A stretch of 64,000 nucleotides of DNA. Source: Pseudoalteromonas sp. OOF1S-7 (GTDB lineage: Bacteria > Pseudomonadota > Gammaproteobacteria > Enterobacterales > Alteromonadaceae). The position numbers and the translations under genes were made by a program. This document shows, piece by piece, positions 37,052 to 46,562 of the stretch (its first letter is position 1; every line of letters starts with the position of its first letter). The notes below the pieces were generated by a model. That model did not search any database, was not told the DNA's origin, and was given only the letters and a program-made list of their open reading frames with translations. The DNA lies in contig NZ_JAKRFZ010000001.1 in NCBI RefSeq assembly GCF_022347765.1, positions 496,001-560,000 on the forward strand, given 5' to 3'.

Positions 37052-37143
37052 TGGATTCTCCCTGGACCATACAAGATGGTTATATTTATTTTTTGCGTTA
37101 ACAAACGCTTTGTATTTTTACCAAAACGGTAACTTAGTGACGC

Positions 37144-37173
37144 ATCTTAAACAACAAACAGACACCAGGTCAA
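37144..37173 (-). promoter_or_regulatory. Promoter of receptor 2
   Basis: TTGACC (37168-37173), 18 bp, TAAGAT (37144-37149) on the minus strand. Downstream in the leader are two inverted repeats, TTACC-AAAAC-GGTAA (37118-37132) and GCGTT-AACA-AACGC (37095-37108), possible operators. The ribosome-binding block CCAGGGAGAA is at 37056-37065. The remaining gap to 37486 holds no gene I can support. Confidence 0.55.
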
Positions 37174-37486
37174 CATCACTTGATGTGTTTTTTGCAATTA
37201 CCGATAGAAGGAACTTACCCATTTAACACTTTAAACACACCGTGATGATCAAATTAAAACAAACAACCGCAATACAAACATGCAGTTGTGAACTATTTGT
37301 TCTTTTTGGGAACGTATCACTCACCCTAAAGCAGGAGACGTTATGTCAGTATTGTGTAACGGGGGGCGATTAACTTTTGCCCGGAAGATGCGCACTTAGC
37401 ACTCAATTGGAAGGGTGAAAAAAGCCATCTTGCGGTCATGTTTTTAGAAGGCTGTCTTAGGAGCGGAGTGGAGTAAAGATGCAGGC

Positions 37487-37510
37487 AAAAAAAAGCCCCT
37501 GTCGGGGCTT
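37487..37510 (-). terminator. Intrinsic terminator after receptor 3
   Basis: The stem AAGCCCC/GGGGCTT (37493-37499 and 37504-37510) with loop TGTC is followed by a run of eight T on the minus strand. Confidence 0.85.
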
Positions 37511-37534
37511 TCTAATCACTGGTACATCTGCAAA

Positions 37535-40168
37535 TTAGAAGCTGATGTTATAACCTGCATAGATTTCACGGCCAATATGGCCTGCGTTATAAATTGAATA
37601 GTCTTCATAAAAGCCCTGGCTATTAAAGACGACACCTTTATCAAACAGGTTACGTGCACCCAGTGTAAACGTGCCATAACCATCGCTGTAGTACTTCATA
37701 TTCAGGTTATGAGTGACGTAGGTCGGGAGTGAACCATCGTATACGTTGAATGGTTCTTTACCATCTACTTTAACCACAGACTGAGACTCATAAGTATCAG
37801 CAATGATATCTGTGGTCCAGTTGACGGTATAGTTATCCATTGCATAGTTGATAGTGAACTGAGAACGCCACTCAGGTGTTTCTGGCGCGCCTTTTTCATC
37901 TTCTTTAGGACCTGTGAAGTAAACATCTTCGCCTACTTCTGTCAGCAATGTGGTTACATTTCTGAACTTAAAGTCACCAAACGACGTTTCTAACTTGTAA
38001 GACAAATCAATGTCGAAGCCTTTACGGGACATAGAGGCGCCATTAGCATATTGAGTATGTGCTTTCGAAATAACCCCATTTGCATCACGCTCAATTCCGA
38101 CTTGAGGATATCGAGCAGTCACTTCGTCCAGCTTACCCGCGTTTTCAATATGGATCAGATCCTGAGCGGTGATAATTGAAATCACATTGTCGATTTCAAG
38201 TTCGAAGTAGTCGACTTTGATTGAAACATCTTCAAACCCAGAGTAAACCACACCAAAGTTCGTATAGCTTGACTCTTCCGGACCAAGCTGATCATTGCCT
38301 TTACGCATTTCACTAAATTGTGTAGACGGACAATCAACTGCTGGCGTACCTTGCGCCGCACAACTTACATAGTCAATCGCAGAAGGGCTACCCTTAGAGT
38401 CTTTTGCATTCAACTCTTTAAGAGATGGCGCACGGAAGCCTTCAGAGTAAGATGCACGAAGTAGCAGGTCGTCGATTGGACGATAGTCCAGTTTCACACT
38501 TGGGTTACCTTCACCACCAAAATCACTATAATCGTCGTAACGATATGCCGCGCTGAGCGTCAGATTATCCAGCAGCGGGAATGCCACTTCATAGAATACT
38601 GCCGTTACATCGCGTTCACCGGCACCTGAGCCACCAGCGTCACCACCAATCAGATCAGCTTCGTTTTGTGCGTCGTAACGTTGATTCAACGTCATATCGA
38701 AGTACTCTGCACCCACGTAGTGTGCAATCGCACCCGCTTCCAGCTCACCCAGTTCAAAACCTAAGCCTGCGAAAACGTGATCCAGTTCACTCTGGCTTTC
38801 TGTGTAAGTGGTCGCACGCATATTTGCTTTGCCCTGTTCTGAGTCAAGCGAAATATCATTTAAAATATTGTGTGACAAACCCGCAACACTCAGGTAATAA
38901 CGACCAGCTGTGCGGTAGTCTAACTTAGCTTTGTGGTACGACACCTCCCACTCAGCGGTATCACCGAACATACCTTTCAGGCCCAGTGTATAGTCCTGCT
39001 GATAATCTGTCACTTCACCATCACGGTTGCCCACCTGGTACCAGCGGAAATAACCGTTTGCAATCTCACCTGTTGGATTTAGCGGAAAGTCACTCGCCAT
39101 GTCTTCAAAGTAGTCGGCAGGTGGTGCATAGCGACCAAACGAATCGTTGCGGCTGAACATCGCACGTGCATACAGCTCCAGATCATCGGTCAGCTCATAG
39201 TTGACGCTGGCCATCGCAGAATCACGCTTAGTCGATGCCATGTTGGCAGATACATCGGCGTGAGCATATGCGCAAACTTCACCGCCGCCAACTCCTCCAA
39301 GTGAGCTGCCCTGGTCAAGCACACCAACAAAACCAGGTACTGTCTTTGTTAATTCATCACATTTTGGTGAAGCTACAAAACCATCTTTCGTTTTAAATGT
39401 CTCACCATAGTAGCTGATCCCTACGGTCTCGTCGTAAATAGAGATTAGACCGTCGTTGTTCTTATCTTCCATAGACGCTGCTGTGTAGCTGCGGTCACGA
39501 GAGAAGATCGGGTTACGCTGCTGGTGGTCATAGACGAAGGTGATATTACCTTTGTCAGAACTTACGCCGAACGCCATTGACATTTGCTTGGTGTCAGCAC
39601 CTTCCGCTTCAGGGCGGCCTACCTGAATATCAAACGACACCCCTTCGAAATCTTTTTTCAGGATAACGTTAATAACACCCGCAATCGCATCAGAACCATA
39701 GATTGCAGAAGCACCATCTTTTAGAATTTCAATACGCTCAACCGCCGCCATCGGGATCGAGCTCAGGTTCGCACCACCACCATTTAGTGAAGGCGAGCTA
39801 CCCATACGCTTACCGTCAATCAGTACCAGAGTACGACCGGCACCGGCTCCCAGCAGGCTCACTGTTGACTGTGACTGACCGCTGTTACCAGAGCTTGGAA
39901 TAACAGAACCAAAGCTGTTAGACGTAACGCTTTGTAGCGCTTCAGCAACAGAGACGCGGCCCTGACCTTCAAATTCAGCGGTAGAGATCACTTCAACCGG
40001 GCTTGCACCTTCCATGTCGACACGCTTGATACGCGAGCCTGTGATTTCAATACGTTCTACTTTTTCAGCACCTTCCTGAGCAGTTGCAGACTGTGCTACC
40101 ACAGCCGTAGACGCAGCACCAAATGCCAGTGCTAAACGCACGGCCTTAGTTACTTTAGTGTTCAACAT
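37535..40168 (-). CDS. TonB-dependent receptor 3 of a tandem triplet
   Basis: An 877-residue receptor sharing the N-terminal MLNTKVTKAVRLALAFGAAS and plug blocks with the other two but more divergent: the plug reads GRTLVLIDGKRMGSSPSLNGGGANLSSIP. YGSDAIAGVINVILKKDF follows, and the barrel ends EIYAGYNISF. It has the same leader block and promoter layout, so all three likely descend from one transcription unit. Its ligand probably differs from that of receptors 1 and 2. Confidence 0.87.
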   Translation of the reverse strand: MLNTKVTKAVRLALAFGAASTAVVAQSATAQEGAEKVERIEITGSRIKRVDMEGASPVEVISTAEFEGQGRVSVAEALQSVTSNSFGSVIPSSGNSGQSQSTVSLLGAGAGRTLVLIDGKRMGSSPSLNGGGANLSSIPMAAVERIEILKDGASAIYGSDAIAGVINVILKKDFEGVSFDIQVGRPEAEGADTKQMSMAFGVSSDKGNITFVYDHQQRNPIFSRDRSYTAASMEDKNNDGLISIYDETVGISYYGETFKTKDGFVASPKCDELTKTVPGFVGVLDQGSSLGGVGGGEVCAYAHADVSANMASTKRDSAMASVNYELTDDLELYARAMFSRNDSFGRYAPPADYFEDMASDFPLNPTGEIANGYFRWYQVGNRDGEVTDYQQDYTLGLKGMFGDTAEWEVSYHKAKLDYRTAGRYYLSVAGLSHNILNDISLDSEQGKANMRATTYTESQSELDHVFAGLGFELGELEAGAIAHYVGAEYFDMTLNQRYDAQNEADLIGGDAGGSGAGERDVTAVFYEVAFPLLDNLTLSAAYRYDDYSDFGGEGNPSVKLDYRPIDDLLLRASYSEGFRAPSLKELNAKDSKGSPSAIDYVSCAAQGTPAVDCPSTQFSEMRKGNDQLGPEESSYTNFGVVYSGFEDVSIKVDYFELEIDNVISIITAQDLIHIENAGKLDEVTARYPQVGIERDANGVISKAHTQYANGASMSRKGFDIDLSYKLETSFGDFKFRNVTTLLTEVGEDVYFTGPKEDEKGAPETPEWRSQFTINYAMDNYTVNWTTDIIADTYESQSVVKVDGKEPFNVYDGSLPTYVTHNLNMKYYSDGYGTFTLGARNLFDKGVVFNSQGFYEDYSIYNAGHIGREIYAGYNISF

Positions 40169-40272
40169 GTGTTTTCTCCCTGGGCTTACACTTGGCGGTA
40201 AGCATGAGTATTGTTGGTATTTATAACGAGCTTGCCGAGCTAATTTCAGCAGTCTCTGAATTTTCGCGACGG

Positions 40273-40302
40273 ATACTAATCGCGACCTGTGTTAAGCGTC
40301 AA
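40273..40302 (-). promoter_or_regulatory. Promoter of receptor 3
   Basis: TTGACG (40297-40302), 18 bp, TAGTAT (40273-40278) on the minus strand. The sequence GCGATTAGTAT is shared with the receptor 1 promoter apart from one base at its left end. The ribosome-binding block CCAGGGAGAA is at 40174-40183. The AT-rich remainder of the gap to polB (40303-40684) shows no gene and no strong hairpin. Confidence 0.6.
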
Positions 40303-40684
40303 ACCGCCCCCACTTAACAGACAGGCACAGCAAAAACACAATGAAAACCCAAGCTTTTAACAGTGCTTTAAAGTTAATTACCACTCACTTCAAAACAAAT
40401 GCATTTTTTAATTGAATTCACAAACTCTTTGTATGCAAAAAAGACGAAAACCAACACAAGGTAAGAAATGCAAGTCGCATTATCGTTAAAAAAAATATTT
40501 TAAAATTCAGTCTGTTTGCTGTTTTTTTATGCGCAAAAACATAGCCAAACAAACCATTTCCAAATTTGTTAGTATGTATTTACATTCAAATAAAGCTTTG
40601 TTTCACTTAACGTTCTATGATGAGTGGCAAATAAGCGGAAAAAAAGATTTGCTTACAAGCAGCTAAAAAACCGCTTGCACGCAC

Positions 40685-43027
40685 TTACAAATCTGAGGAC
40701 AAATCCAGCGTGCGCTGACCATGCAAAGTGATGGCTTCGAGATCAATATCCGGTAGCATCTGATATATAGGTAAGATCTGTTTTTCTATATAGTGACTAT
40801 AGTCCGGGTTTGCTAATGCCCCGCGTACCAACTTAGGGCCAGTTCTACTTATATAGTAAGCAACCTGACTTCCCTTACCAAGTGCCCGGTTGGCGCCTGT
40901 GCTGTGGGCCTCTTTAGCAGCCCTAACATGAGGCGGGATATTTTTTACATAAGCGTTCAGAGGCTTACCAAGGCGTTTTTTGTAAATCAGCTTGCTATCA
41001 ACCTGACCACTGTTAATTAATGCAATATATTGCTCCGTCACTGCAACGACATCCTCCTTATCAAATAAAGCGCGGATCACGGCCTGTTGATACTCTTTGG
41101 CTATTTCTGTCCAGTCACTGCGCACTGTTTCCAGTCCTTTAAATATCAGTTCAGTGCCCTGATCTGATTGGATCTGACCCACATAGCGCTTTTTTGAGCC
41201 CGTTTCCTGGCCACGAATCGTCGGCATAAAGAAAGGGCTGTAATGGGTTTCGAACTCAATTTCCAGGTAACTGGGCAGGCTGTGCTGATTGTCAATGTGT
41301 TGTTCCCAACGGCGGTTAATTTCCCTCATCAATCGCTCACCGAGCTGTTGGCACTGCTCAGCGCTAAGAGACTCCGGCACACAGACAAAGGTCGAGTCGG
41401 TATCACCATAGATAACCTCGTAACCCATGTCTTCGATCCAACCGCGCGTGGTCTGCATAATCTCATGGCCACGCAAGGTGATAGAGCTGGACAGTCGAGG
41501 ATCATAAAACCGGCACCCACGTGAGCCTAGGACCCCATACAGGCTGTTCATAATAATCTTGATCGCCTGTTGCAGCATTTTGTCCCCCCGATCTTTAGCC
41601 GCCTGGCGGGCCTGTGCTAATTGTGCGACCAGCTTAGGCAGATGATGATGTACCCGGGAAAAAATCCCTTCATTAAAACCGGCAATGGCATTTTCTGGTG
41701 ACTTTAGCCCTTCTATCAGGCCCATCGGGTCAATATGAAAGGTACGTATAATAGAGGGATACAGACTCTTAAAGTCGAGCACCAGTACATTTTGATAAAG
41801 TCCGGGCCGCGAATCCATCACATAGCCACCGGGGCTGTCAAATGTCAATCCATGTTCACCCAGGTTTGGCGCAATATAACCACTGCGATGTAGTAAAGGC
41901 AGGTATAAGTTGGTGAATGCCGCCACTGAGCCGCCCATACGTTCCAACTCAAGGCCCGTCAGCTGCGTTCTGGCAATGGCAAACTCGAGTAGAGACAGCT
42001 TAATAAAGATATCCCAGACCAGCACACAGTCCTGCAGGTTATAACTGGCAAGTGCGGGCTTATCGTGATGAAACAAGCGGATGATCTCCTCCAGCCTGTC
42101 GTCCTGGGTGAGCAATTTACTCTCCCCGAGCACCTGCTGGGCAACATAACTCAGCCTGAAGGTTTCAAAGTGATACGTGGCATTTTTCATGGTGTCTATA
42201 CCATCCAGCACCACACGACCCGGGATCAGGACCCGAGTAAAGTTACCCTTTGATATCTGCATTGGGTTACCATCTCGACCCACACTCAGTGTCACCCCCA
42301 ACGCTTCAGCACGTTCATTAAGCACAGCGCAGTCAAACTCAATCACATTCCAGCCGATAATCACATCCGGATCCTGACGATTAAGCTCCTCTACCAGCGC
42401 CAGTAATAGCGACAACTCATCGTTGACCCAGCACACTTCGACATCACTAGCCTGTGGCTCACCTATCATAATAACGCGCCGCTGAGACTGGCTTACCAGA
42501 CCAACGGAAAACAGGACCCCTTCCCCGCTACACTCAATATCCAGCGACAGCATGCTTAGCCTGGGCGTAAATTGTGGTGCCGGTTTCAGTTTTGCCTGCT
42601 GAACCTCAGTATAACCTGCTCTGGCTATAACTTGACCCGTAACCCAGGCACCACCCCGTATAAAACGCTCCATCAGATAACGATCGGCATGGCGAATGTC
42701 AGCCTCATACAAAGTAAGGTGATCGCTTAGCAGCTCTTTGCACCGGTAGTAGTCACTCAATGTGCGGCAATAGAGACCCGTAACCTCAGCTTGATCAAAA
42801 TGCCTGAGGGCAAGCGGTTTGAATTCCACTCCCTGAATTTGTCTTGTGAGCCGTTGCTGCGCCTTTGCTGTGTCTTCTGTGCGAATGAATAAGACCGCCT
42901 GTTGTGGCTCAGTGATCACCTTCAGCAAGCCGTCGGCCGATTTCAGCCAGTAACACAGGTGTAGCCTGTTGTTGAGATGAATTTGTTGCCGTGACAGGAT
43001 AAAGCCCTGATATACCGCTTGTGCCAA
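40685..43027 (-). CDS. polB: DNA polymerase II (family B)
   Basis: A 780-residue family B polymerase (E. coli Pol II is 783). The 3'-5' exonuclease motifs are LSLDIECSGEG (about residue 160) and IIGWNVIEFD; polymerase motifs are LVLDFKSLYPSIIRTF, IIMNSLYGVLGS and VIYGDTDSTFV, with the YGDTDS catalytic aspartates. Pol II restarts stalled forks and takes part in translesion synthesis; in E. coli it is SOS-induced. It is divergent from dinG with a gap of about 67 bp that contains a degenerate LexA-like site. Confidence 0.97.
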   Translation of the reverse strand: MAQAVYQGFILSRQQIHLNNRLHLCYWLKSADGLLKVITEPQQAVLFIRTEDTAKAQQRLTRQIQGVEFKPLALRHFDQAEVTGLYCRTLSDYYRCKELLSDHLTLYEADIRHADRYLMERFIRGGAWVTGQVIARAGYTEVQQAKLKPAPQFTPRLSMLSLDIECSGEGVLFSVGLVSQSQRRVIMIGEPQASDVEVCWVNDELSLLLALVEELNRQDPDVIIGWNVIEFDCAVLNERAEALGVTLSVGRDGNPMQISKGNFTRVLIPGRVVLDGIDTMKNATYHFETFRLSYVAQQVLGESKLLTQDDRLEEIIRLFHHDKPALASYNLQDCVLVWDIFIKLSLLEFAIARTQLTGLELERMGGSVAAFTNLYLPLLHRSGYIAPNLGEHGLTFDSPGGYVMDSRPGLYQNVLVLDFKSLYPSIIRTFHIDPMGLIEGLKSPENAIAGFNEGIFSRVHHHLPKLVAQLAQARQAAKDRGDKMLQQAIKIIMNSLYGVLGSRGCRFYDPRLSSSITLRGHEIMQTTRGWIEDMGYEVIYGDTDSTFVCVPESLSAEQCQQLGERLMREINRRWEQHIDNQHSLPSYLEIEFETHYSPFFMPTIRGQETGSKKRYVGQIQSDQGTELIFKGLETVRSDWTEIAKEYQQAVIRALFDKEDVVAVTEQYIALINSGQVDSKLIYKKRLGKPLNAYVKNIPPHVRAAKEAHSTGANRALGKGSQVAYYISRTGPKLVRGALANPDYSHYIEKQILPIYQMLPDIDLEAITLHGQRTLDLSSDL

Positions 43028-43054
43028 AGGGGATCCCCGCCTAAAATAGAATAC

Positions 43055-43070
43055 CTGTAATTATATCCAT
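43055..43070. promoter_or_regulatory. Degenerate LexA-like site between polB and dinG
   Basis: CTGT-AATTATAT-CCAT keeps the spacing of the CTGT-N8-ACAG SOS box. One half-site is perfect and the AT-rich centre is typical, but the other half (CCAT for ACAG) matches at only two positions. It lies between two genes that are SOS-regulated in E. coli, which is the main support. Confidence 0.25.
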
Positions 43071-43094
43071 ACTTTTTTGCTTAAGCGATCCTAC

Positions 43095-45164
43095 ATGCTG
43101 TCAGATTCTTTAAAAAAAACCATCCGTCAGGCGCACACCAATATTGCGCAGCAACTGGAAGGCTTTCGCCCTCGTGCCGGGCAAAACTATCTGGTCGCAG
43201 AAATCGCAAAAACCCTGGGGGGTGACTATCACAAATCTCAGCGTATTTGCGTGATTGAAGCTGGAACCGGCACGGGCAAGTCACTGGCTTACTGCCTGGG
43301 TGCGCTGCCGATGGCTCTGGCAAAAAAGAAAAAGCTGATCATCTCCACGGCAACAGTGGCACTTCAGGAGCAATTACTGAATAAAGAACTGCCTTTTTTT
43401 AAAGAGCATTCCGGGCTCGACTTTAAATTTGATCTTGTCAAAGGACGACAACGTTACATCTGTGTGCAAAAACTGCTGGCAGCCGTGAGTGGCGAAGATA
43501 CGCAAATGTCCCTAATGCCCACTACCAGTTCGCCATTATCAGCGATGGAACAACGCTGTTTACAAGCACTGGCAAAAGCCTATCAGGAAAAGCGCTGGCA
43601 GGGCGACAGAGACAGCTGGGCAGATACCATTCCCGATAAAGTGTGGAACCTGATCGCCTGCGATAAGCACGCCTGTCAGCGGCAAATGAAATCTCATAAC
43701 TTGTGCCCTTTTCATCTGGCCAGACAAAAAATTGCCCAAATGGATGTGCTGGTGATCAATCACGCCCTGTTGCTGGCCGACCTCGAACTCGGCGGCGGCA
43801 CAATTTTAAGTGACCCCGAAGACACCTTTTATGTTATCGACGAAGCGCACCACTTACCTCATATCACTCGTGACTTTTCGTCCGCTGCGGCAACCATCAA
43901 AGGTACCATAGAATGGCTCGACAAACTGCTAAAATTCAGCGGTAAAATGGCCAACGTTGTGGTTTCACAAAAGGCCATCGGGCAAAACTTTAAACTCAAC
44001 GACGCCGCCAATGATGCTGGTAAAGTGTTACGTCAAGTCAGAGACATGCTGGACCAGTCTGACTACAGTTATAACGATGATGACACCCACCGCTTTTTGC
44101 ATGGCGAAGTGCCGGAGCAGCTAAAGGCGCGTGCCAAAGACATTGCCGATGCCACCCAGGATACGTTACGTGCACTGAGTAAAATGCACGATGCGCTGAC
44201 GCTGGATGTCAATGATGGCGATGTACAGGGCTTTCTTGCCGACCCCATTTTGGCGGAAAGCGGCCAGTATATTAACCGCCTGGAGCAGCTCAACAAGCTT
44301 TGGTTCAGCTATGCCACAAAAGGCGAAGGCACGCCACATGCCCGCTGGATAAAGCGTCTGGATTACAAGCATCATCACGACTACCTGCTGTGCGACTGTC
44401 CTATTGAAGTGGGCTTTTATCTTAAAGATCATCTCTGGCGCGAGTGTGCCGGGGCCGTATTGTGCTCTGCTACGCTGAGTGCAATGGGCAACTTTGATCA
44501 CTTCGCGCGGGAAAGCGGACTGAGCAAAGAGCCTGGCGTAAAATACATCAAGGCTGACTCTCCGTTTGATTATGCCAAACAGGCACAATTACATATTCCA
44601 CAAACCAAAATTGAGCCCACGGACAAAACGTTCAGTGACTATCTGGCAGAGGCACTACCTGATTTCCTGGACAAAAAGAAGGCCAATCTGGTGCTGTTTG
44701 CCTCCTACTGGCAAATGGACCACGTAGTTGCCAAACTGCGTCAACAAAACTGGCAGATCCTGGTGCAGGGTGAACTGTCGCGAGAAGAACTGTTAAAGCG
44801 TCACCGGGCCGCCATCGATCTGGGCGCGGGCAGTATTTTATTTGGCACCCAAAGCTTATCAGAAGGACTGGACCTGCCGGGCAAGTACCTCGAGAATCTG
44901 GTGATCACTAAGATCCCCTTTGCTGTGCCCACGTCACCCGTCGAAGAAGCTCAGGCAGAATTTATCCAGTCTAAAGGTGGAAATCCGTTTTTATCTATCA
45001 CAGTACCTGATGCTGCCAAGAAATTAGTGCAAAGCTGTGGTAGACTGCTGCGCAAAGAAACGGATTCTGGCCGCATCACCATTCTCGACAGACGCCTGAT
45101 CACCAAACGATACGGCAAGGCGATGCTGGACACGCTGCCACCCTTTGCAAAACATATAGACTGA
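43095..45164 (+). CDS. dinG: ATP-dependent DNA helicase DinG
   Basis: A 689-residue XPD-like 5'-3' helicase with Walker A EAGTGTGKSLAY and DEAH box VIDEAHHLP. The four cysteines of the Fe-S cluster are visible: RYICVQ, then LIACDKHAC and HNLCPFH. SATLS and the motif VI segment QSCGRLLRKETDSGRI are present. DinG unwinds R-loops and D-loops during replication-transcription conflict. The start at the ATG 43095 is preferred to an in-frame TTG at 43077. It begins the run dinG-yfcA-priC with 3-bp and overlapping gaps. Confidence 0.95.
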   Translation: MLSDSLKKTIRQAHTNIAQQLEGFRPRAGQNYLVAEIAKTLGGDYHKSQRICVIEAGTGTGKSLAYCLGALPMALAKKKKLIISTATVALQEQLLNKELPFFKEHSGLDFKFDLVKGRQRYICVQKLLAAVSGEDTQMSLMPTTSSPLSAMEQRCLQALAKAYQEKRWQGDRDSWADTIPDKVWNLIACDKHACQRQMKSHNLCPFHLARQKIAQMDVLVINHALLLADLELGGGTILSDPEDTFYVIDEAHHLPHITRDFSSAAATIKGTIEWLDKLLKFSGKMANVVVSQKAIGQNFKLNDAANDAGKVLRQVRDMLDQSDYSYNDDDTHRFLHGEVPEQLKARAKDIADATQDTLRALSKMHDALTLDVNDGDVQGFLADPILAESGQYINRLEQLNKLWFSYATKGEGTPHARWIKRLDYKHHHDYLLCDCPIEVGFYLKDHLWRECAGAVLCSATLSAMGNFDHFARESGLSKEPGVKYIKADSPFDYAKQAQLHIPQTKIEPTDKTFSDYLAEALPDFLDKKKANLVLFASYWQMDHVVAKLRQQNWQILVQGELSREELLKRHRAAIDLGAGSILFGTQSLSEGLDLPGKYLENLVITKIPFAVPTSPVEEAQAEFIQSKGGNPFLSITVPDAAKKLVQSCGRLLRKETDSGRITILDRRLITKRYGKAMLDTLPPFAKHID

Positions 45165-45167
45165 TCC

Positions 45168-45947
45168 ATGCTCGAATTTGCTTTAGACCCAGCTACCTGG
45201 GCGTTACTATGTACGGTTGCACTGGCCGCAGGTTTTATTGATGCGATTGCCGGCGGCGGTGGCATGCTCACCGTGCCGGCGCTGCTCACTGCCGGCTTGC
45301 CGCCGCATATGGCACTGGGCACTAATAAATTGGCCGCCAGTTTTGGGTCATTGACCGCCAGCTTCACCTATTATAAACAAAACCTTTTCAATCCCAGATT
45401 CTGGGCAGCGTCCGTACTGGCCACAGCCATAGGTGCCGCACTGGGCACTTTGTTAGTTGATTCACTGAGTATTGAGTTTCTTAATAAGCTCATCCCGGTC
45501 ATCATATTACTGGTTGCGCTGTATAGCCTATTCGGCAAAATGAGCCATAGCGACTCTATCGACTTACCTGCAAAAACGAGCATGCTCAAAGTCAAGCAAT
45601 GGCTGCAGGGCCTCTCTCTGGGCTTTTTCGATGGACTGGCAGGTCCCGGAACAGGCACTTTCTGGACGGCATCGAATGATATGCTGTATAAGATGAGTCT
45701 GCTTTTAAACTGTGGCCTGGCTCGTTCGATGAATTTTGTCTCGAACTTTATCTCCCTGATCACGTTTGTTGCACTGGGTCACGTTAACTTCCTGCTGGGT
45801 GTGACGATGGGTGCATTTTTGATGCTAGGTGCCTGGATTGGTGCACACTCAGCGATTAGATTTGGCAGTCGGCTGATCAAACCCCTGTTTAATGCCGTGG
45901 TCATAGTATTAACTGCAAAACTGATATTTGAGGCGTATATGGTATGA
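45168..45947 (+). CDS. yfcA: TSUP-family membrane permease, YfcA-like
   Basis: A 259-residue polytopic membrane protein of the TauE/SafE family with about eight helices. Motifs are GFIDAIAGGGGMLTVPALL at the N-terminus, MALGTNKLAASFGS, and the matching second-half FFDGLAGPGTGTFW, the internal duplication of this family. TSUP proteins export or import sulfite, sulfoacetate and related anions; the substrate of YfcA is not known. It starts 3 bp after dinG and overlaps priC by 4 bp (ATGA). Confidence 0.85.
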   Translation: MLEFALDPATWALLCTVALAAGFIDAIAGGGGMLTVPALLTAGLPPHMALGTNKLAASFGSLTASFTYYKQNLFNPRFWAASVLATAIGAALGTLLVDSLSIEFLNKLIPVIILLVALYSLFGKMSHSDSIDLPAKTSMLKVKQWLQGLSLGFFDGLAGPGTGTFWTASNDMLYKMSLLLNCGLARSMNFVSNFISLITFVALGHVNFLLGVTMGAFLMLGAWIGAHSAIRFGSRLIKPLFNAVVIVLTAKLIFEAYMV

Positions 45948-46543
45948 GTCAGCCACTGGAAAAGCTCAGACAACGCGTTGCAGAGCTGCAACATCACGCC
46001 GAACAGTTTGATAAGGCTAAGTGGTTTGATAAAAATCGCTATATTCAGTCACAACCGAGTCTGTTTGACAGCCATGTGTTTCGCAGTAAAAGCCTGAAAC
46101 TCAGCGACTATGTCGATGAAGTGAAAGACGCACTGGCACACTTGCCACCGCAATCCCAGCGCCATGCTCTGCAGTATGCGGTGGAACACATTGGTGAGCA
46201 GATCGAAGCCATTATAAAAGTGCTTAAATCAACCCCGGTCTGGGCAAAAGAAAACCGTTTTCAGCCGCACAAAAAAGCCAAAGTCTACCGCCAGGCCGTC
46301 AAAAAAATCATGCAACCTTCTCATGAGCTTTATCAGGAACTGTCGCAAAATCATGAATTCGAGCGACGTTTACAGGAAATGATTTCGCTGCGTCAGGATC
46401 AGCTGATCAAAGCATCACCCGAGCAAGCCGCTCAGCTGAATAAAGAAATACTCGCCCTGCATGGCAGATTGGGGCGCTGCCGTAAAGCCATCAGCGCGAC
46501 CGAAGATAAAATTCAGCGGCAAGAGAAGCAATCTCGATCCTGA
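45944..46543 (+). CDS. priC: Primosomal replication protein PriC
   Basis: A 199-residue, mostly helical basic protein. The C-terminal half has FERRLQEMISLRQDQL and HGRLGRCRKAISATEDKI, which match E. coli PriC. PriC loads DnaB at stalled forks with lagging-strand gaps. Context supports the call: ybaM, which neighbours priC in E. coli, lies 1.3 kb downstream, and dinG and polB are nearby. It is slightly longer than the E. coli protein (175). It overlaps yfcA by 4 bp. Confidence 0.87.
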   Translation: MSQPLEKLRQRVAELQHHAEQFDKAKWFDKNRYIQSQPSLFDSHVFRSKSLKLSDYVDEVKDALAHLPPQSQRHALQYAVEHIGEQIEAIIKVLKSTPVWAKENRFQPHKKAKVYRQAVKKIMQPSHELYQELSQNHEFERRLQEMISLRQDQLIKASPEQAAQLNKEILALHGRLGRCRKAISATEDKIQRQEKQSRS

Positions 46544-46562
46544 ATACTGCCATCAATATCTT

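Noticed and set aside
46461..46562. N-terminal extension of the HDAC-like protein into priC
   Set aside because: It would overlap priC by about 80 bp in another frame, and family members begin at the MLFYHPSYS block.
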